Source of the DNA: Bacillota bacterium
Lineage (GTDB): Bacteria > Bacillota > Clostridia > Oscillospirales > Acutalibacteraceae
Direction: 5' to 3'
NCBI GenBank assembly: GCA_023401495.1
Contig: JAEXDU010000111.1
Span: 1 to 33,533, forward strand
DNA: 33,533 bases
Below the pieces are notes generated by a model. The model was not told the DNA's origin and ran no database searches. It saw only the letters and a list, made by a program, of their open reading frames with translations. Position 1 is the stretch's first letter; every line of letters starts with the position of its first letter. The position numbers were made by a program, and so were the translations under genes. Below, piece after piece: positions 30,401 through 33,533 of this stretch.

Positions 30401-30516
30401 GCGATGAGGTTCAGGGCTTCTATTGTTACCGCCCAATGCCCGCAGACGAGGCGGAGACTCTGCTGCGGGAGACTCTATGCACACAGAAAGAGAATACATA
30501 CAGCACGAAATTATGA
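27415..30516 (+). CDS. Polytopic membrane GAF-GGDEF-EAL protein 2
   Basis: A 1033-aa paralogue of the preceding protein with the same plan: 7 + 6 hydrophobic segments, a GAF-like domain about 425-580, GGDEF (ARFGGDEFILML, ~673) and EAL (GMEALVRW, ~801). Here the inhibitory I-site is intact (RDGD, then GGDEF), unlike copy 1. The EAL residues NVSVQQL, LEVTES, DDFGTEYSSL, DRIKMD, AEGVE and EVQGF are all kept. TTG 27415 is preferred, with GAGGAG at 27403-27408, and gives an N-terminus that aligns with protein 1; ATG 27400 overlaps the previous stop and lacks a site. The 4-base gap to the upstream gene indicates an operon formed by tandem duplication. Confidence 0.9.
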   Translation: MITETYSVLLLTTCGAAVACGLYAVHGSVTRLNRLFLAICATLAVWAFGLALTGAARTEEICSVGRRIAPLGWGIIGSLTMHAVLLLTGREGLLKKRWLFFLMYLPAAVTVCAYTVLPLFGRNPDTLVHTQHGWVNISKTDGWDWFYYIYIVLYAAVAVVLLLQWGRHSTSNDEKKQAKIISFSFLFAAVLGYITDVLPVFFHIRFPQVAAIFALVMIFAVGYCINRYHFLQPVTISQNEMILSKSARTNVYLYLGLMLFVGACLLLANRSFYAGHQNVIPVQVVSGLLVLLGVFLASIEHLRLEDNAKEMLVSLSFALMIPFYTLWFADEGIFIAWSFVFLFMIICLLFNRLIILSTVIVTAFLTQLFAWGYTPPEVIVLSGRYYLDRIGVIAFAAIFAMYVNKIYTTRLQENINHVTMQSIASDISHSFVSSGEVNIDQKLYAALEQCGRFIECDRACLVLMNMQANTVRYAVEWMSEAADPSRGTLSDAIQNIRSEMLRRFQGNEALVLKDTLFLPPEAAEVRAQLLAQGIRALVAVPIRNKGELMGFVGFHAGRPFSMWNLDSIAFVEVVGLILSDAVIKADDEKELNYLAFHDQLTGLPNRTLFKERLSEWIPRAKRVRKMIGVVFLDLDAFKSVNDTLGHGQGDRLLIEVAKALSSSIRDGDTVARFGGDEFILMLGQITSQEELTAIMDRLMKVVQKPILLAEQEFFISVSAGVAVYPQDGDDPEVLLKNADTAMYRAKSEGKGRYVFCSQEIKDEIQAKTQLVNQLYHALEKNQLLLHYQPQIDVATRRIVGMEALVRWNLPGRGIVSPTEFIPLAEQTGLIYAVGEWVMREACRQNRRWLEMGCANLRMAVNVSVQQLRNPKFIPLIKEILQTTELPPNCLELEVTESVANGNTDHIITVLHRLKALGVSISIDDFGTEYSSLSRLKLLPVDRIKMDMQFVHGIEKNNKDRAISKVIINLAKNLKMKVTAEGVETEPQLDFLSQRMCDEVQGFYCYRPMPADEAETLLRETLCTQKENTYSTKL

Positions 30517-30570
30517 AAACAATCCCCGGAAGAGCCTGCCGTAACGGCGGAGTCTTCCGGGGATTGTTTT
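30516..30570. terminator. Intrinsic terminator after the GGDEF-EAL pair
   Basis: AAAACAATCCCCGGAAGA pairs with TCTTCCGGGGATTGTTTT, with an inner GCC/GGC stem. It overlaps the stop codon region and can work in both directions for the convergent membrane-protein gene, though that gene ends 98 bases away. Confidence 0.9.
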
Positions 30571-30667
30571 CTGGCTTTCACGAAAAAGAATCATCGGTTA
30601 TGCCGTGCAGATCAAAATTCAGAGCAGTTTGATACCTTTTAACAAAGATCAAATGGGAAAGCCCGGC

Positions 30668-31441
30668 CTATGCCGATTTTTCCGCGCTCATGCGGTACCA
30701 TTCGATCCCCCATAGTCCGCGTTCCTGCGAAATCAGCAGCCGACCGCCGACTGAGGACTCGTGATAAGTTCGAGGATCCACAATGACAACTCCGCCGTCA
30801 GGGGCTGTTCCCCAGGCGGATAAGATCAGGTAGTAAGTGGAGGAGCGGCGCGAAGATTTGATGTATTTCCGCTCCACCGTTGGCTGATATTGTGCAAGAA
30901 TCTGTCTTGTGACTATGCTGTTGGTCATCAGCACCCCGGAGTAGAGATATGCAAACAGTGTCATCGTCAGTAAAAATGCGGTCAATATTTTGCGAAGAGG
31001 CAAAAAATGATGCAGCAGGACAGCAGTGCAGCAAAGCACAGTCAGCGTCAAAATCAATAATAACGGTCCGATGTGAACGGCATGGATCGTCGCCGCTCTT
31101 GCCATCAGTATCATCGATGGAAAGAAAACGGGAGTGAATGCAAAGCTGATATCCCTTCCGTGGCTTTTCCCTGAATATTTCCAGGCTGCCAAAAGGGCGA
31201 CCGGGGGTAAAACAAAACTGTAAACAATTCCGACGATCTTCGGAATGGGAGGGATTATAAGACATAAGAGCCCTATCGCGGTCAATATGTAAAAAAGATG
31301 GTTCAGTTGTTTTGGGGTTTTTTGATTCAGCCGGCTGCCGGTTTTCTTGGGTTCTTTCCCGGTACGGTTTGTTTTCGTGCCGCCCAAACTGCCGGCCGGC
31401 TTTTTTCTTTTCCAGAAAGGCAAGGGAATCTTCTCCATCAT
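30668..31441 (-). CDS. Hypothetical membrane protein, 257 aa
   Basis: Not recognised. The first ~45 residues are strongly basic and proline/lysine-rich (WKRKKPAGSLGGTKTNRTGK). About five hydrophobic helices follow (YILTAIGLLCLIIPPIPKIV, then YSFVLPPVALLAA, a FFPSMILMA segment, ILTLTVLCCTAVLLHHFL and FLLTMTLFAYLYSG), and then a ~75-residue soluble C-terminal domain (VERKYIKSSRRSSTYYLILS...). The start codons at 31441/31438 lie only about 15 bases from a TATAAT box and have no ribosome site, so the mRNA may be leaderless or the start lies further in. Single gene, convergent to the GGDEF-EAL operon. Confidence 0.7.
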   Translation of the reverse strand: MMEKIPLPFWKRKKPAGSLGGTKTNRTGKEPKKTGSRLNQKTPKQLNHLFYILTAIGLLCLIIPPIPKIVGIVYSFVLPPVALLAAWKYSGKSHGRDISFAFTPVFFPSMILMARAATIHAVHIGPLLLILTLTVLCCTAVLLHHFLPLRKILTAFLLTMTLFAYLYSGVLMTNSIVTRQILAQYQPTVERKYIKSSRRSSTYYLILSAWGTAPDGGVVIVDPRTYHESSVGGRLLISQERGLWGIEWYRMSAEKSA

Positions 31442-31455
31442 TCAGTATTTTTTTT

Positions 31456-31485
31456 ATTATATAGCAGGAAAAGCGCTCAGAGCAA
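31456..31485 (-). promoter_or_regulatory. Promoter of the 257-aa membrane protein gene
   Basis: On the minus strand, TTGCTC (31485-31480), 18 nt, TATAAT (31461-31456). Transcription would begin within a few bases of the predicted ATG. Confidence 0.5.
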
Positions 31486-31677
31486 ATTCCTTATTCTGGC
31501 AAAACGAATCGACGCCGTGTGCCGTGGATGTCGAACTAAATTTGCAGGTGACATAATTTTAAGGGGACAACCCCTGAAAATCCGCGCGGAATGGGGGCTT
31601 TTGTTGCTTTTGGAAAATTATTCCTGTTATTTTCTACAAATCGCTCTCCAAAAAAATCAAAATAATAGAATTTTAAC

Positions 31678-31706
31678 TTGAAATCTTCCAAGGATTATGT
31701 TAAACT
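31678..31706 (+). promoter_or_regulatory. Promoter of the wall-hydrolase gene
   Basis: TTGAAA (31678-31683), 17 nt, TAAACT (31701-31706), 82 bases before the start. The region 31486-31677 holds a small AGGGG-ACAA-CCCCT hairpin near 31560-31575 and no gene. Confidence 0.6.
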
Positions 31707-31741
31707 GTAACCAATTTGTTACAGTTGTAATATTTTGTAAT
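31703..31741 (+). promoter_or_regulatory. WalR-like direct repeat and overlapping inverted repeat
   Basis: TGTAAC-CAATT-TGTTAC (31706-31722) fits the WalR (YycF) consensus TGTWAH-N5-TGTWAH exactly. A second pair, TGTAAT-ATTT-TGTAAT (31726-31741), has a 4-base gap. The same bases form a perfect 9-bp inverted repeat, AACTGTAAC/GTTACAGTT (31703-31711 and 31718-31726). WalRK controls wall hydrolases in Firmicutes, and the downstream gene is one. Confidence 0.55.
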
Positions 31742-31787
31742 GCGGGATGTCTTTCCCAAATGATTTGAAAACAGGAGGATTTCAGGA

Positions 31788-32594
31788 ATGCAGAAATTAT
31801 TGGCGGCAGCCGCTGCGTTTGCTTTTTGTCTGTTAACCGTTACCGGTCTGTGTGCACCCGCACAGGCGGCAGAAGTCAAAACCGGCGTCGGCTTGTCCGA
31901 GCATGTTCTGAAAGCCTATACCGAAAAGTGGAAATATAATTACGGTTCCTACGGCCAGTTGAGAAACGGAGCACGCTATACAGATTGCTCCGGCCTGATC
32001 AAATCCTATTTATGGTGGACGGGCGATAAGACGAATCCGAATCCCAGCCTGTTATCTGTTTCCGGTACCGGCAGCGGAATGCTGAAGGACGCCAAGTCAA
32101 AGGGCACCATCAATTACAGCGACTGGTCCTCTTTGCCCAGAACCCACGGCTTGATTCTGTACCAGCCGGGCCATGTCGGCGTGTATGTGGGCAACAATGT
32201 CGGCGTCGATAACCGCGATGTCGGTTATGACATGAAAAAGGAACCCGTTTTCGGGCGCGCCAGAAATAAATGGACAACATGGTTCAAGCTGACTCAGCTG
32301 AGCTACCCCACAACGGGCTTTGTTACATATGACGGAAACGAATATTACTACGAGAACGGCGAGTACGCCATCAAAACGACCCGCACCATCGGGGATAAGA
32401 TCTACACCATCGGCGCCGACGGAATTATTGCCGCAAGCACTTTGACGCCTGAGGCTCAGGCGCGGCAGGCCGCGGCTTTGGCCGACGCGGCTGCAAAGAC
32501 GGCGGCCCAAAGCGCGCAGCAAACAGCAGTGAGCGAGCCGGTGCCTGTCGACGTGATGCAGGCTGCTCAAACACTTCTGACTCCGGTTTCCTGA
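31788..32594 (+). CDS. Secreted NlpC/P60-like cell-wall hydrolase
   Basis: A 268-aa exported protein. The signal peptide is about residues 1-28 (basic start, hydrophobic core, PAQAAE cleavage region). The NlpC/P60-type cysteine peptidase core follows: YTDCSGLIKSYLWW supplies the catalytic cysteine, and LYQPGHVGVYVGNNVGVDNRD supplies the catalytic histidine. The family cleaves peptidoglycan stem peptides. After it, YDGNEYYYENGEYAIKT and IGDKIYTIGADGIIA look like one diverged wall-binding repeat pair. The tail is alanine/glutamine-rich. The start has AGGAGG about 11 bases upstream. Single gene with a WalR-like site. Confidence 0.82.
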   Translation: MQKLLAAAAAFAFCLLTVTGLCAPAQAAEVKTGVGLSEHVLKAYTEKWKYNYGSYGQLRNGARYTDCSGLIKSYLWWTGDKTNPNPSLLSVSGTGSGMLKDAKSKGTINYSDWSSLPRTHGLILYQPGHVGVYVGNNVGVDNRDVGYDMKKEPVFGRARNKWTTWFKLTQLSYPTTGFVTYDGNEYYYENGEYAIKTTRTIGDKIYTIGADGIIAASTLTPEAQARQAAALADAAAKTAAQSAQQTAVSEPVPVDVMQAAQTLLTPVS

Positions 32595-32612
32595 TTTCGT
32601 CAGGTCTATTTA
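32590..32612 (+). terminator. Small hairpin at the wall-hydrolase stop codon
   Basis: CCTGA-TTTCG-TCAGG followed by TCTATTT; the stop codon lies inside the left arm. A weak terminator at best. Confidence 0.4.
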
Positions 32613-32629
32613 AAAAAGCTGCGGCCGAT

Positions 32630-32658
32630 TTGACCCGGCGGTACATCGGTGCTATACT
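32630..32658 (+). promoter_or_regulatory. Promoter of a possible small RNA
   Basis: TTGACC (32630-32635), exactly 17 nt, TATACT (32653-32658). No coding sequence with a ribosome site lies between this promoter and the terminator at 32717-32752. Confidence 0.7.
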
Positions 32659-32664
32659 GGTGAC

Positions 32665-32752
32665 AGTAAACGCCGATCAAATCTTTTGCAACCATACTGG
32701 ACATCGTTATTTATTCCGGCAGGGCGGGCTTTCCCCCCTGCCGCTTTTTTTA
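32665..32752 (+). ncRNA. Candidate small RNA (~88 nt)
   Basis: Bounded by a near-consensus promoter and a strong intrinsic terminator, with no start codon and ribosome site inside. It could be a free small RNA, or an attenuated leader for the downstream transporter operon, but that operon has its own promoter 120 bases later. No known RNA family was recognised. Confidence 0.4.
32717..32752 (+). terminator. Intrinsic terminator of the candidate small RNA
   Basis: CGGCAGGG pairs with CCCTGCCG across an 11-nt loop, followed by C and eight T. Confidence 0.9.
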
Positions 32753-32874
32753 TATCGATGGAAAACAAAAAGCGTGAAAATCAAAGGATATGGAAGAAAA
32801 ATCAATCAAAACCCGTATGATCTGTGTGATATATTCATAAAATATCAAAATTCGGTAAAAAATCAAATCATATC

Positions 32875-32903
32875 TTGACAAATCGCGTTTTTCACTCTAT
32901 TAT
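32875..32903 (+). promoter_or_regulatory. Promoter of the PotA-like operon
   Basis: TTGACA (32875-32880), 17 nt, TATTAT (32898-32903). Confidence 0.8.
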
Positions 32904-32909
32904 TTTACA

Positions 32910-33078
32910 TGTTGCGTTTGCATCTAAGAAATATCGGCTTCGCTCTGTTGCCGCAGTCAGCAGTGATTGTGAAAAATCCTTTGCGGGGGGGCAACGAATA
33001 CGGCGGGGCTGGGCTTGCGTTAGGGCCGGAATTTTGGTTTAGCGCAACTTTGACTATTACCGCAAAGGGGATGCACAA
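32910..33078 (+). other. Long leader of the PotA-like operon
   Basis: About 170 nt of likely untranslated leader. It has possible pairing such as GTTGCC (32948-32953) with GGCAAC (32990-32995) and GC-rich sequence at 33000-33035, but no riboswitch class that I recognise and no strong terminator. Confidence 0.35.
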
Positions 33079-33533
33079 ATGGAGAATAACACCATTATTT
33101 CATTACAGAACATTGATGTGTCGTTTGGCAAAGAGAATGTGCTGAAAAGCTTCAATCTCAATATCCGCGACGGCGAGTTCGTTACGCTGCTGGGGCCCTC
33201 GGGCTGCGGCAAAACGACGACTCTGCGTATTATCGGCGGATTTGTAACGCCCGACACAGGCGATGTTTTTTTTAATGGCAAAAAAATCAACGACCTGCCG
33301 CCGCATAAACGGGAGGTCAACACCATTTTTCAAAAATACGCCTTGTTCCCGCACCTGAACGTGTTTGAAAATGTTGCGTTCGGCATGCGCGTCCACAAAA
33401 AGCCGGAAGCACAGATTCGCGAAACGGTTGACCGCATGCTCGAGATGGTGAACCTCGGCGGTTTTGCCCGCCGCAGTGTCAACTCGCTTTCGGGAGGACA
33501 GCAGCAGCGCGTGGCCATTGCGCGGGCGCTGGC
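33079..33533 (+). CDS. potA: ABC transporter ATPase, PotA-like (3' partial)
   Basis: The first ~151 codons of a cytoplasmic ABC ATPase, cut by the right edge. It shows the A-loop region (VSFGKENVLKSFNL), Walker A GPSGCGKTTTLR, Q-loop FQKYALFPHLNVFENVAFGM and the signature LSGGQQQRVAIARAL; Walker B would come next. NTIFQKYALFPHL and the PPHKREV stretch are typical of the spermidine/putrescine (PotA) and Fe3+/sulfate-type CUT1-related ATPases, with PotA most likely. Start ATG 33079 with AAAGGGG at 33064-33070; an ATG at 33071 is out of frame. Permease and binding-protein genes would be expected downstream. Confidence 0.85.
   Translation, partial: MENNTIISLQNIDVSFGKENVLKSFNLNIRDGEFVTLLGPSGCGKTTTLRIIGGFVTPDTGDVFFNGKKINDLPPHKREVNTIFQKYALFPHLNVFENVAFGMRVHKKPEAQIRETVDRMLEMVNLGGFARRSVNSLSGGQQQRVAIARAL

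Overview
The window looks like a chromosomal segment of a spore-forming, chemotactic, anaerobic Clostridia bacterium, most plausibly in or near the Oscillospiraceae/Ruminococcaceae. This is inferred from the comEC-holA-Toprim order, strong AGGAGG ribosome sites with frequent TTG/GTG starts, a CpI-type [FeFe] hydrogenase, a clostridial secondary alcohol dehydrogenase, a BclA-like spore-surface protein behind a sigma-K-like promoter, and mid-range GC with AT-rich intergenic regions. No species can be named from the sequence alone.

Layout. (1) 1-3970: 3' part of comEC, then holA and a Toprim/DUF4093 gene with overlapping ends (one operon), followed by a tRNA-Leu(GAG) with its own promoter and terminator. 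(2) 3971-7300: mostly single genes. These are a possible structured RNA, an AT-rich XRE regulator, a nitroreductase, a PptA-like tautomerase and, convergent to it, a zinc NADP-type secondary alcohol dehydrogenase. (3) 7430-9700: an AbrB-type regulator overlapping an ATC-hydrolase-family gene, then a BclA-like spore-surface protein. (4) 9726-11030: a compact array of four paralogous ribbon-helix-helix (RHH) genes, 53-60 codons each, separated by copies of a roughly 130 bp repeat with nested inverted repeats. At least two genes have a palindrome centred exactly on the -10 box, and the palindromes differ between paralogues. This is the most unusual part of the window. (5) 11047-12077: an unrecognised 106-aa gene and a maltose/galactoside-type O-acetyltransferase. 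(6) 12289-16500: a methyl-accepting chemotaxis protein, a flavodoxin-fold NADPH:FMN reductase-like protein and a convergent LysR regulator. (7) 16677-19713: an AbgB-like M20 amidohydrolase and an MFS transporter, divergent from the LysR gene. (8) 19857-23944: a redox operon encoding a NuoF-type cluster domain fused to a GltD-like flavoprotein, then the [FeFe] hydrogenase, behind a Rex-like site. It is followed by a truncated glycerol dehydrogenase remnant. (9) 24258-30570: two tandem, paralogous, very hydrophobic GGDEF-EAL proteins of 1050 and 1033 aa. (10) 30668-33533: an unrecognised membrane protein (minus strand), a secreted NlpC/P60-like wall hydrolase with a WalR-like box, a possible small RNA, and the start of a PotA-like ABC ATPase that runs off the right edge.

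How the parts may work together. The hydrogenase operon would couple NAD(P)H and ferredoxin pools to H2, and the alcohol dehydrogenase and the gldA remnant also belong to fermentative redox disposal. The MCP, the two c-di-GMP enzymes and the WalR-type hydrolase are envelope or behaviour functions with no visible operon link to each other. The RHH array looks like a set of small self-regulating DNA-binding proteins whose other targets, if any, are unknown. All functional statements are by motif recognition; no database search was possible.
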